64,000 nucleotides of DNA from assembly GCF_030815955.1 (NCBI RefSeq), contig NZ_JAUSXK010000001.1:2356001-2420000 (forward strand), given 5' to 3'. Below are positions 8,513 through 16,677 of the stretch, piece after piece (position 1 is the first letter of the stretch; each line of letters starts with the position of its first letter). Both the position numbers and the translations under genes were made by a program. Source of the stretch: Microbacterium murale. Lineage in GTDB: Bacteria > Actinomycetota > Actinomycetes > Actinomycetales > Microbacteriaceae. The notes under the pieces were generated by a model, which was not told where the DNA came from, did not search any database, and saw only the letters and a program-made list of their open reading frames with translations.

Positions 8513-9345
8513 GCATCCCCGTTCCCGCCCTCGACCAGCGGGCGCGCTGGTCGATCCGGATCGTCGATGCCGTCACGGGCGAAGCTCTCACCGAGCACGA
8601 ACCGGATGCCGTGTGCGAGACGGCGAGCATCGGCAAAGTGTTCCTCCTGATCGAGATCGCCAGGCGGGTGGACGACGGTCGTCTTCGTGCCGATCAGCGC
8701 GTGGATATCCCGGCAGAGCATGTCGTCGCCGATTCGGGCCTGTTGTACCGGATGCTCGATCAGCGGCTCACCGTGCACGACGCCGCACTCCTCGTGGGCG
8801 CCGTTAGCGACAACCTCGCCACCAACGCGCTCATCTCGCTATGCGGCCTCGATGAGGTGCGCGCGGTGGCCGTCGAACTCGGATACCACGACACGTCGCT
8901 GCACGATTACATCCGCAACGAACGCACATCCGAGATGCCCTGGACGCCGTCGTTCGGCACCGCACGAGAGCTTTCTGACCTGATGCGCCGGCTCGGGGCG
9001 GGCGAGATCATCTCAGCGGCCGTCAGCGAGCAGGTCCTGGTATGGCTGGCCGCGAACACCGACACCTCGATGCTCGCTGATGCGTTCCTGCTCGATCCGC
9101 TCGCCCACCCGGACGCGGAGTACCAGGGCATGCTGCTGCGGCACAAGACGGGCAGCACGAGCTTCGCCAGGATCGACATCGGTTGGCTGCAGGGACCGGC
9201 CGCCACCGTCGCGTACGCGGTCGCCGCGAACTGGAAGGATCGGCGAGAGGACCTGCGCGCCCCGGTCATCGATGCGATGCGCGCCATCGGTGAAGGCATC
9301 CGCGCCCACGTCACCGGCCGGGCTCGTGACGCGGGTGACCGGTGA
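8509..9345 (+). CDS. Cytosolic serine hydrolase, class A beta-lactamase fold (copy 1)
   Basis: This 278-residue protein has the penicillin-recognising enzyme motifs SIGK (S40-K43), SDN (100-102) and KTG (213-215). There is no signal peptide or membrane span, so it should stay in the cytosol, unlike beta-lactamases and DD-peptidases. I find no ExxLN omega-loop signature that would supply a deacylating glutamate, so antibiotic hydrolysis is doubtful. It overlaps the previous stop by four bases (ATGA) and the next gene by four (GTGA). It resembles the gene at 10391, with shared spacing of all three motifs and a common DPLAH segment. Amidase, esterase or peptidase action on an imported compound is the likely role. 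Confidence 0.85.
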   Translation: MSIPVPALDQRARWSIRIVDAVTGEALTEHEPDAVCETASIGKVFLLIEIARRVDDGRLRADQRVDIPAEHVVADSGLLYRMLDQRLTVHDAALLVGAVSDNLATNALISLCGLDEVRAVAVELGYHDTSLHDYIRNERTSEMPWTPSFGTARELSDLMRRLGAGEIISAAVSEQVLVWLAANTDTSMLADAFLLDPLAHPDAEYQGMLLRHKTGSTSFARIDIGWLQGPAATVAYAVAANWKDRREDLRAPVIDAMRAIGEGIRAHVTGRARDAGDR

Positions 9346-10394
9346 CGCAGGTCACCCATCTCGAACCCGTCTCCGGGCTCGCGTGGAGCGTCTTCCGAGG
9401 GGAGCGCGCCGAGGTCATGCGCGCTCTCGGTCGGGAGCATGCCGACGCGATCCACGCGTTCCGCTCGCTGCCCGGTGGATCGTGGGAAGCGCAGGTGCGC
9501 CGGGCCGACGGCGTCGCGGCCGAGCGGCTGGACGCCGTCATCGCGTCGACACGAGAGCTGCTGCCCGTCGAATCCCAGGAGCTCGCCTGGATCGCGGAGG
9601 GCGCGGGCATCGCGGAACGAGACATGTGGGCGCGCAACCTTCGCGGAGACCTGGGGCGTGATGGCACAGGGTGCAGCGACATCGCGTTCACCACGGATGC
9701 CGGCGTCGTGATGGGCCACAACGAGGACGGCGACGGCGAACTGCGCGAGCAGATTCGGCTGGTCACGCTCGTCATCGAGGGCGACCCCGCAATGACATCG
9801 GCCTGGTACCCGGGAATGCTGCCATCCAACGCATTCGTGACGACGTCGGTCGGCCTCGCCTTCGGCATGGACCATGTCCCGGTGGTCACCGCGCAGACAG
9901 CCGGTGCCGGTCGGCACTTCGTCGCTCGGCATGCGCAGCGCCAGCCCACTGGGGAGGCGGCTCGCGGCGCGCTGTCCCGGGTTCCCTGCGCCGGCGGTTT
10001 CGCATTCGATGTCGCCGACGCCGCAGGGCGAGCCGACCTCATCGAGAATGCCGCGGGCCATGTCGCCGCGACGACGGGCCGCTACCAGCACACGAACCAC
10101 CTGCGTCTGCTCGACGGCACGAGTGATGGCCTCGCCGTGTGCGACGGCGACGAATGGCTCGGCGAGAGCATGCACCGACTGAGCGTGCTTCGCGGGTGCG
10201 GAACACCGACGAGCGCGCAGGATGTGCTCACCGCGCTGCGCACGCCCGGCGTGCTCGGTCGCTCGGACGATCTGTGGACGTTCGTGACCACTGTGGTCGA
10301 CACGGCGATCGATGAGGTCGTCCTGCAAGGGAGCGGCGCGCCGTGGCGCGGTAGATGGAGCGCGTTCGCGCGTGGAGAGCGAGTGCAACTGTGA
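9342..10394 (+). CDS. C45-family autoproteolytic acyltransferase/hydrolase
   Basis: This 350-residue protein resembles acyl-CoA:6-aminopenicillanate acyltransferase-type N-terminal-nucleophile hydrolases. GTGCSDIAF puts the predicted self-cleavage site at G110/C111, freeing Cys111 as nucleophile. GHNED (125-129) and the QHTNHL segment are further family landmarks. Known members form or cleave amide bonds between acyl groups and amino compounds. It starts at a GTG overlapping the stop of the first serine hydrolase and ends overlapping the GTG of the second, so the three hydrolases are translationally coupled. The substrate here is unknown; an N-acyl or peptide-like amide brought in by the transporter is the natural guess. 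Confidence 0.85.
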   Translation: MTQVTHLEPVSGLAWSVFRGERAEVMRALGREHADAIHAFRSLPGGSWEAQVRRADGVAAERLDAVIASTRELLPVESQELAWIAEGAGIAERDMWARNLRGDLGRDGTGCSDIAFTTDAGVVMGHNEDGDGELREQIRLVTLVIEGDPAMTSAWYPGMLPSNAFVTTSVGLAFGMDHVPVVTAQTAGAGRHFVARHAQRQPTGEAARGALSRVPCAGGFAFDVADAAGRADLIENAAGHVAATTGRYQHTNHLRLLDGTSDGLAVCDGDEWLGESMHRLSVLRGCGTPTSAQDVLTALRTPGVLGRSDDLWTFVTTVVDTAIDEVVLQGSGAPWRGRWSAFARGERVQL

Positions 10395-11206
10395 ACATCG
10401 GCTTCGCGGAACTGGAGCGAGACTTCCCCGGGCTGTCCCTCTCGGCGCTCGCGGTGGACATCGACTCGGGGCTGGAGGTCTTCCGGCACCATCCCGAACG
10501 GGTGCTCGACACGGCGAGCGTCGGCAAGATCTTTCTGCTGCATCGTCTGCTCACCGAGACAGACAGGGGTGAGCGCAGTCTCGAGGACAGGGTGACCCGT
10601 CGCCCCGTCGAACAGATCGACAACTCCGGGATCTGGTACCTGCTGCAGCAGGAATCGTTGACGCTCTACGACGTGGCGGCGCTCATCGGCGCGACGAGCG
10701 ACAACGCGGCGACCAACACGTTGTGCCGAGTCATCGGACTGGACGAGGTGCACGCGCACACCCGTGCGCTCGGCTACGCCCAGTCGGGCCTCGACGACAT
10801 CGTGCGATGGCCGCTGCCGCCCGGAGCTCCGCGGACACTCTCGCACGCCAACGCGGAGGAGCTGGTGCGGTTCGTGCGGCGCACTGCCGATGGGGACGAT
10901 CTCAGTGCCGCCTCGAGCGACACGATGCAGCGCTGGCTCGGTGCCGGGATGGACCTGTCGATGGTCGCCTCCGCTTTCGGTCTCGATCCACTCGCGCACT
11001 ATTATTTCGACCGCGATGTGTGGCTGTGGAACAAGACCGGCACGATCAGCACGGTGCGCGCCGACGTCGGATTGGTGATGTCGCCGGCGAGGAGGTTGGC
11101 GTACGCCGTGCTCATCAATTGGGAACGCGGTGCACCTGCGCGCGACCGTGCGCTCGATGTGATGCGGCAGGCGGGAGTCGCGCTCCGCGCCGAGTTGGAG
11201 CCGTGA
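10391..11206 (+). CDS. Cytosolic serine hydrolase, class A beta-lactamase fold (copy 2)
   Basis: This 271-residue protein is a paralogue of the gene at 8509. SVGK (S43-K46), SDN (103-105) and KTG (215-217) keep the same spacing, and both contain AF-LDPLAH. It also lacks a signal peptide and a recognisable omega-loop glutamate. I chose the GTG at 10391 because it overlaps the C45 stop codon; an ATG at 10355 would add 12 residues buried inside that gene. It closes the peptide operon. Two diverged copies in one operon suggest two related substrates or a heteromeric enzyme; neither can be decided from sequence. Confidence 0.85.
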   Translation: MNIGFAELERDFPGLSLSALAVDIDSGLEVFRHHPERVLDTASVGKIFLLHRLLTETDRGERSLEDRVTRRPVEQIDNSGIWYLLQQESLTLYDVAALIGATSDNAATNTLCRVIGLDEVHAHTRALGYAQSGLDDIVRWPLPPGAPRTLSHANAEELVRFVRRTADGDDLSAASSDTMQRWLGAGMDLSMVASAFGLDPLAHYYFDRDVWLWNKTGTISTVRADVGLVMSPARRLAYAVLINWERGAPARDRALDVMRQAGVALRAELEP

Positions 11207-11249
11207 AACGGTCGAGTCCCGTTCGGTGATGGTCCGTCGTCGGGTGAAA

Positions 11250-11274
11250 CCGGCGGAGCGACCGCCGGTAAACT
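11250..11274 (+). promoter_or_regulatory. Hairpin and -10 box in front of lysS
   Basis: CCGGCGG and CCGCCGG (11250-11268) can form a 7-bp stem with an AGCGA loop that may end the peptide operon transcript, although no T-run follows. TAAACT (11269-11274) directly after it is a good -10 box for lysS; I see no clear -35. Confidence 0.4.
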
Positions 11275-11299
11275 GGGCAGCGACTTTCAAGGAGCCTTC

Positions 11300-12820
11300 A
11301 TGACCGCCGCGTCCGCAGATCAGCCAGACGACCCGTCCGCCGAGGACATTCACGAGCAGAAGGCCGTCCGTCTCGCCAAGCGCGAGCGGCTCATCGCGCA
11401 GCGCACGGATGCCGCGGGCGGCGCATTCCCGGTCGCCGTTCCTGTGACACACACCATTCCGGCGCTGCGCGCCGAGTACGGCGAGCTCGAGGCCGGCGCG
11501 GAGACCGGCGTTGTGGTGGGCGTGGCCGGACGCGTGGTCTTCAGCCGCAACACCGGCAAGCTCTGCTTCGCAACCCTTCAGGCAGGCGACGGCTCTCGCA
11601 TCCAGGCGATGATCTCGCTCGCGGAGGTCGGCGAGGAGTCGCTGGCGCGTTGGAAGGAATTCGTCGATCTGGGCGACCATGTCTTCGTGCACGGGCAGGT
11701 CATCTCCAGCCGCCGAGGTGAGCTGTCGATCATGGCCGACGAATGGGCCATCGCGTCGAAGGCGATCCTGCCGCTGCCGAACGCCTACTCCGAGCTCAGT
11801 GAGGAAGGCCGGGTGCGCAGCCGCTATCTCGACCTCATCGTCCGTGAGCAGGCACGCACCACGGTGCGCGCCCGTGCCGCCGTGAACGCGAGCCTTCGCG
11901 CGACATTCGGCACACACGAGTATCTCGAGGTGGAGACCCCGATGCTGCAGGTGCAGCATGGCGGAGCATCCGCTCGTCCGTTCATCACGCACTCCAACGC
12001 GTTCGACACGGAGCTGTACCTGCGCATAGCGCCGGAGCTCTACCTCAAGCGCGCCGTCGTCGGCGGCATCGAGCGCGTGTTCGAGATCAACCGCAACTTC
12101 CGCAACGAGGGCGCCGATTCCACGCACAGCCCCGAGTTCGCGATGCTGGAGGCGTACCAGGCCTACGGCGACTACAACCAGATGGCCGAGCTCACCCAAG
12201 AGCTCGTGCAGCAGGCGGCGATCGCTGTCGCGGGCTCCACCACCGTCACCTGGGCGGATGGCACCGAGTACGACCTCGGTGGCGAGTGGGACCGGATCTC
12301 GATGTATGAATCGTTGTCCGAGGCCGCTGGCCGTACCTTCACTCCCGATGACGCGGTGGAGGACCTCATCGCCTTCGCCGAGGCGAACGGCGTGGACGTC
12401 CCATCGCATGCCATCCACGGCAAGCTCATCGAGGAACTGTGGGAGCACTTCGTGAAGGGCGACCTCGTGCGCCCCACGTTCGTGATGGACTTCCCCGTCG
12501 ACACCTCGCCCCTGGTGCGCGAGCACCGTTCGATCTCGGGCGTCGTGGAGAAGTGGGATCTGTACATCCGCGGGTTCGAGTTGGCCACGGGGTACTCCGA
12601 GCTCGTCGACCCAGTCATCCAGCGCGAGCGCTTCGTCGAACAGGCGAAACTCGCCGCGAGCGGTGATGTCGAGGCCATGCGTGTGGACGAGGAGTTCCTG
12701 CGTGCGCTGGAGCACGGCATGCCGCCTTCGGGTGGCATGGGGATGGGCATCGACCGCCTGCTCATGGCGATCACCGGGCTCGGCATCCGCGAGACGATCC
12801 TCTTCCCGCTGGTCAAGTAA
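11300..12820 (+). CDS. lysS: Lysyl-tRNA synthetase, class II
   Basis: This 506-residue enzyme charges tRNA-Lys. The order is an N-terminal helix, an OB-fold anticodon-binding domain (about 65-165, with [18 protein letters not shown]) and the class II catalytic core. Class II motifs are visible: RSRYLDLI near residue 175, [11 protein letters not shown] with SPEFAMLE near 258-285, and the C-terminal [11 protein letters not shown]. Length and composition match bacterial LysS. AAGGAG precedes the ATG at 11300. It is monocistronic and convergent with the DUF4192 gene. Confidence 0.96.
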   Translation: MTAASADQPDDPSAEDIHEQKAVRLAKRERLIAQRTDAAGGAFPVAVPVTHTIPALRAEYGELEAGAETGVVVGVAGRVVFSRNTGKLCFATLQAGDGSRIQAMISLAEVGEESLARWKEFVDLGDHVFVHGQVISSRRGELSIMADEWAIASKAILPLPNAYSELSEEGRVRSRYLDLIVREQARTTVRARAAVNASLRATFGTHEYLEVETPMLQVQHGGASARPFITHSNAFDTELYLRIAPELYLKRAVVGGIERVFEINRNFRNEGADSTHSPEFAMLEAYQAYGDYNQMAELTQELVQQAAIAVAGSTTVTWADGTEYDLGGEWDRISMYESLSEAAGRTFTPDDAVEDLIAFAEANGVDVPSHAIHGKLIEELWEHFVKGDLVRPTFVMDFPVDTSPLVREHRSISGVVEKWDLYIRGFELATGYSELVDPVIQRERFVEQAKLAASGDVEAMRVDEEFLRALEHGMPPSGGMGMGIDRLLMAITGLGIRETILFPLVK

Positions 12821-12850
12821 CGCACTCCGGTTGCTGGCCGCGAACCATCT

Positions 12851-13982
12851 TCACTGATCGCGCGCCTCGTCACGGCGGAACGACCACTCCGGCAGCATCG
12901 CTGTGTTGATCATGTTGCTGATCAGACACGCGAGCGAGTATGCCGGATCGATCTGACTGACGAGCCGCAGGTAGTGAGCGGCGTGCGAGGAGCGGCCGAG
13001 CGCCCACGACAGCCAGGCTGCTGCGGTGAGCGGCGCGGGTCTGGAAGCGCGCGGCGCGCGGGCGGCGACATTGCGAGCGATCGTCAGTGCGACCTTGAGG
13101 CGGTCGACGTCGGGGCGCGGGCCGCGCCCGAGGAACACCTCGCCCAGATCGTCCGGCACCCTCGCGCCGCCTTCTGCGTAGGCGAGCTGCGCGGTCAATG
13201 CGCGCTCGCCGGTGGGCAGGTCGGTCGCCCACTGCAGCAGCGCCACATCGCGATACCGCGGTCGCGCCATGCACCAGAGCAGCGCGGCGGTCGCGAACGG
13301 CGGCAGATTCTCCGGCGAGTCGAGCAGGTCTTCGAAGAACAGCGGTAGGTCGTCGAGCATCATGGCGGCGGCGATCGCCTGCGGATTCGTGCGTGCCTGG
13401 TCGGTGGGACCGAGATGTTCTTCACGGGCGAGCAGGTCGGATAGTTCGAGCAGCGCGCGGCCGACTCGCTCCTTCTCGACGAGGTCGACGAGCGGCAGTG
13501 CGGTTGCCGGAATCCTGATCGCCCGATACATCGGCGATCCCCGGGACCGGTGCCGGCGCGGGGATCTCGTCCATCGCACGCAGCACCGGATCGTCATGCA
13601 GATAGCTCGCCCATCCTTCGGGCGTGACGCAGAGGGCATCCACGATACGCAGCCCGAGGTCGGTGGCGAGCCCGAGCAGCTCATCGACGACGACGCTCGA
13701 GGGCAGCACGATCCCGTCAGGGGTGTGCTGCGGCGTCTCGTCGGTGTAGACCACCACGGCGACGGCATCCGTTCCGCTGACCTGCGACAGCAACGCGATC
13801 GCCGTATCGACATAGTCGTCGAGGTCGACACCGTCGTGGGGCAGATCGATGCGCATCGCACCATGGGCGCGCGAGCGCTGGAACGGCAGCAGCACGATGC
13901 TCCGCCGAGGGGTGAACCCGGCGAGGGAGGGGACGAGGCCGAGGAACTCGGCGGAATCTGTGGCACGAAGGACTGTGGTCAT
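12851..13982 (-). pseudogene. DUF4192-family protein, frameshifted
   Basis: Two overlapping frames join into one actinobacterial DUF4192 protein of about 377 residues. The N-terminal half starts MTTVLRATDSAEFLGLVPSL at 13982, typical of the family, and runs to about 13530. The C-terminal half (RAIRIPATALPLVDLVEKE onward) lies one frame over and runs to the stop at 12851. The break falls between about 13525 and 13542; one extra base in the CCCC run at 13539-13542 would explain it. An upstream ATG at 14000 is possible. The family function is unknown. As with the LdcA-like gene, both halves look undecayed, so a sequencing indel or recent mutation is more likely than old decay. Confidence 0.75.
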
Positions 13983-14078
13983 GCCGTGAGTGTCGTCCAT
14001 CGACGAGCGCGAGAACGGTTGTGCACAGCAAGAATGCCGGCGTCGGGATGTGCAGGAATAGTGAGAGCAGCGGCGGCG

Positions 14079-14084
14079 TACGAT
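14079..14084 (+). promoter_or_regulatory. -10 box TACGAT (leaderless start)
   Basis: TACGAT is followed by exactly six bases and then the ATG at 14091. Transcription would therefore begin at or next to the start codon. Confidence 0.5.
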
Positions 14085-14090
14085 AGAGAT

Positions 14091-14267
14091 ATGGACAATT
14101 TCTGGGTCGCCGCGGCATGGTCGCTCCTGCCGACGCTCGGAGTGAGCCTGGTCTTCTTCATCGTGATGCGCGGCATCATCCGGTCCGATCGCACCGAGCG
14201 CAAGGCTCACGCGCAGATCGAGGCGGAGGAGCGCGCAGCGCGCGGCCTCCCGCCCCGCGCCTCCTGA
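14091..14267 (+). CDS. Small single-span membrane protein
   Basis: This encodes 58 residues: a short N-terminus, one hydrophobic span (about 5-28, WVAAAWSLLPTLGVSLVFFI) and a charged, basic then acidic tail ending RAARGLPPRAS. It is predicted to sit in the membrane with the tail in the cytosol. A TACGAT -10 box six bases upstream and no ribosome site suggest leaderless translation. I do not recognise a function. Similar short membrane proteins near lysS are common in related actinobacteria as far as I recall, but this is not verified here. Confidence 0.65.
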   Translation: MDNFWVAAAWSLLPTLGVSLVFFIVMRGIIRSDRTERKAHAQIEAEERAARGLPPRAS

Positions 14268-14326
14268 GCCGCGCGTTCCCAGGGCTTCATCTGACCGCGC
14301 CTGCGGGGTGTGTCGCCCGCACGGGC

Positions 14327-14332
14327 TACGCT
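14327..14332 (+). promoter_or_regulatory. -10 candidate TACGCT for the cardiolipin synthase gene
   Basis: TACGCT lies 55 bases before the cls start, giving a leader of about 50 bases with GGGGGTGAG as ribosome site. No convincing -35 is seen, so this is tentative. Confidence 0.3.
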
Positions 14333-14387
14333 GAGGCCTGACGCCGCATTCGGCGAAGGCGCGCGGTGGACGTCGGGGGTGAGTCGC

Positions 14388-15842
14388 ATGGAGCAATGGC
14401 CGTGGTGGGTTTTCGGCATCGCCATCGTCATCGACATCGCGATCCGCATCACCGCGATCATCGTCATCCCGCGCAACCGTCGTCCGACCGCCGCGATGGC
14501 GTGGCTGCTCGCCGTGTTCTTCATCCCCTACATCGGCGTGATCCTCTTCCTGGTGATCGGGAATCCGCGGCTGCCCCGTGCGCGACGCCGCAAGCAGGAT
14601 CAGATCAATGCGTACATCGCCGAGACCAGTGATCAGCTGCACTTCGGAACGCTGCGACCGAACCCGCCTGAATGGTTCCCGCCCCTGGTGGAGATGAACC
14701 AGAAGCTGGGCGCTCTGCCGATCTCGGGCGACAACGGCGCCCATCTGATCAGCGACTACCAGCGGTCGCTCGACGAGATGGCCGATGCCATCCGCACTGC
14801 CGATGACTATGTGCACGTCGAGTTCTACATTCTGCAGTCGGACGTCTCGACCGATAACTTCTTCCGTGCACTCGAAGAGGTCGCGGCTCGGGGCGTCACC
14901 GTGCGGGTGCTCCTCGACCATTGGGCGAACCGCTGGAAGCCCCGTTATCGCAAGACGATCAAGCGGCTCGATGCGATGGGCGCCGACTGGCACCTGATGC
15001 TGCCGATGCAGCCGCTCAAGGGGCGGATGCAGCGCCCCGACCTGCGCAATCACCGCAAGCTGCTCGTCGTCGACGGCACGCTCGCGTTCGTCGGGTCGCA
15101 GAACGTCACCGACTCCACCTACAACCTGCCGAAGAACATCAAGCGCGGGCTGCACTGGGTCGACCTGATGGTTCGGGTGGACGGGCCGATCGTGCTCGCG
15201 GTCAACGCCATCTTCCTCAGCGACTGGTACAGCGAGACCGACGAGGTGCTCGGTGAGATCGACATTACGCAGGCGGAGATCGGTACCGGAGACCTGGACT
15301 GTCAGATCGTGCCATCCGGCCCTGGCTACGAGGTCGAGAACAACCTCCGGCTCTTCCTCGCGCTGCTGTACGCCGCCCGCGAGAAGATCATGATCGTGAG
15401 CCCCTACTTCGTCCCGGACGAGGCACTGCTGCTCGCCGTCAGCGCTGCCAGCGACCGCGGTGTCGCCGTCGAGCTGTTCGTGTCGGAGGAGGGCGACCAG
15501 GCGGTCGTCTACCACGCGCAGCGCAGCTACTACGAGGCGCTGCTGCGTGCGGGCGTGCGCATCTGGATGTACCGCCGGCCGTACATCCTGCACACCAAGA
15601 GCCTCACGATCGATGACGAGGTCGCCGTCATCGGCTCGAGCAACATGGACATGCGCTCCTTCGGCCTGAACCTCGAGATCTCGATGCTGGTACGGGGCGA
15701 GGAATTCGTCGCCGAGATGCGCGCGGTAGAGGACGAGTACCGCGCGTTCAGCCGCGAACTCACCCTCGAGGAGTGGCTGCAGCAGCCGCTGCGCTCCACC
15801 GTGCTCGACAACCTCGCCCGGCTCACCTCCGCGCTGCAGTAA
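14388..15842 (+). CDS. cls: Cardiolipin synthase (phospholipase D superfamily)
   Basis: This is a 484-residue membrane enzyme that condenses two phosphatidylglycerol molecules to cardiolipin and glycerol. Two N-terminal spans (about 4-25 and 35-58) precede two HxKxxxxD motifs: HRKLLVVD (H222, K224, D229) and HTKSLTID (H402, K404, D409), each followed by a GSxN segment. Length and layout fit bacterial ClsA-type enzymes. GGGGGTGAG sits ahead of the ATG at 14388; a GTG at 14379 is an alternative start. Confidence 0.93.
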   Translation: MEQWPWWVFGIAIVIDIAIRITAIIVIPRNRRPTAAMAWLLAVFFIPYIGVILFLVIGNPRLPRARRRKQDQINAYIAETSDQLHFGTLRPNPPEWFPPLVEMNQKLGALPISGDNGAHLISDYQRSLDEMADAIRTADDYVHVEFYILQSDVSTDNFFRALEEVAARGVTVRVLLDHWANRWKPRYRKTIKRLDAMGADWHLMLPMQPLKGRMQRPDLRNHRKLLVVDGTLAFVGSQNVTDSTYNLPKNIKRGLHWVDLMVRVDGPIVLAVNAIFLSDWYSETDEVLGEIDITQAEIGTGDLDCQIVPSGPGYEVENNLRLFLALLYAAREKIMIVSPYFVPDEALLLAVSAASDRGVAVELFVSEEGDQAVVYHAQRSYYEALLRAGVRIWMYRRPYILHTKSLTIDDEVAVIGSSNMDMRSFGLNLEISMLVRGEEFVAEMRAVEDEYRAFSRELTLEEWLQQPLRSTVLDNLARLTSALQ

Positions 15843-15896
15843 TCCGATTCGCGGCAGACCCCCAGAACAAGGCGACAACGAAGGCCGAGGCCTCGC

Positions 15897-15902
15897 TATT
15901 GT
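15897..15902 (+). promoter_or_regulatory. -10 box TATTGT (leaderless start)
   Basis: TATTGT ends exactly six bases before the ATG at 15909, and no ribosome site fits in the gap. This points to a leaderless transcript for the lipoprotein gene. Confidence 0.5.
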
Positions 15903-15908
15903 GAGGGC

Positions 15909-16652
15909 ATGAGCTTCCCCACGCGCTTCGCCACGTCCGCCGCCGCGCTCTTCGCTGCGGCCATCCTCGTCGCAGGATGCACGGCGTCGCCCGGTGACTC
16001 GGTGCCGACGAGCACGAGCACGCCGGACGACAAGGGCTCATCGGCGAACAACGGCAACGATGACCTCGATGACATCGAGGCGGCGTGGCTCGATGGCGGC
16101 CGTCAACTCGCGGTGGTGACTTGGGGTTCATCGACGTGCGTCCCGGGTGTCTCCGAGATCAGTGCTGACGGACAGACCGTGAACGTCACACTGGACGACG
16201 GTGTGCACGATGCGTCGCCGTGCACCAAGGACATCGCCCCGCGTGCCAGCCTCGCCGCGCTCCCCGAGGGCGTCGACCCGACGAAGGACGTGAAGCTCGT
16301 CGTCACTTACGGAGATCTCACCGATGACGTCGATCTGGACGGGAACGCCGCGCTCACCGGCGTGCCCGGATCCACCACCGACTTCGCTCCGAGTGCCGGC
16401 TGGTTCGATGACGAGGGCGTCGTGCTGCTCACCTGGGGTTCGTCGAGCTGCGTTCCGATCGTCGAGAACGTCGAAGAGCAGCCGGGCGGTGCGACAGTCA
16501 CGCTCGCCGCCGGTGGCGAGGTGTGCACGATGGACATGGTGCCACGCCCGACGATGCTCGGCTTCAGCGACGACGGCGACGATGACGGCGAGTTCGTCCT
16601 GACTCTTGTCGGCGACAATCTCGACGGAACAGTTCCAGTACTCAGAGGCTGA
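15909..16652 (+). CDS. Lipoprotein with two tandem copies of a WGSSxC domain
   Basis: This 247-residue protein has a type II signal peptide with lipobox LVAGC (C24) and a low-complexity Ser/Thr linker to about residue 58. Two copies of one domain follow. Each begins with AW or GW plus an acidic turn, then has a WGSS(T/S)CVP strand, a second cysteine in PCTKDIAPR or VCTMDMVPR, and an acidic strand near the end (about 60-145 and 165-244). Cysteines pair by position as 77/105 and 181/206, suggesting one disulfide per domain outside the cell. I do not recognise the family. The intergenic gap to the lipid-kinase gene is 25 bases, convergent. Confidence 0.8.
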   Translation: MSFPTRFATSAAALFAAAILVAGCTASPGDSVPTSTSTPDDKGSSANNGNDDLDDIEAAWLDGGRQLAVVTWGSSTCVPGVSEISADGQTVNVTLDDGVHDASPCTKDIAPRASLAALPEGVDPTKDVKLVVTYGDLTDDVDLDGNAALTGVPGSTTDFAPSAGWFDDEGVVLLTWGSSSCVPIVENVEEQPGGATVTLAAGGEVCTMDMVPRPTMLGFSDDGDDDGEFVLTLVGDNLDGTVPVLRG

Positions 16653-16677
16653 CGCCGATTCGGTACCGGTCCGCCCG

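Noticed and set aside
8509..11206. Beta-lactam resistance genes
   Set aside because: The two proteins have the SxxK/SDN/KTG motifs but no export signal and no evident ExxLN omega loop, and they are operonic with a peptide importer; resistance is not supported.
10082..12715. An 877-codon open frame on the minus strand opposite the C45, serine hydrolase and lysS genes
   Set aside because: It is antisense to well-recognised genes, lacks any family motif, and is rich in the low-complexity Arg/Val/His pattern that third-codon G/C bias produces. It is a shadow.
14100..15878. A long minus-strand open frame opposite cls that runs into the DUF4192 N-terminus
   Set aside because: Only the last part (from 13982 downward) encodes DUF4192. 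The upstream portion is antisense to cardiolipin synthase and has no family resemblance.
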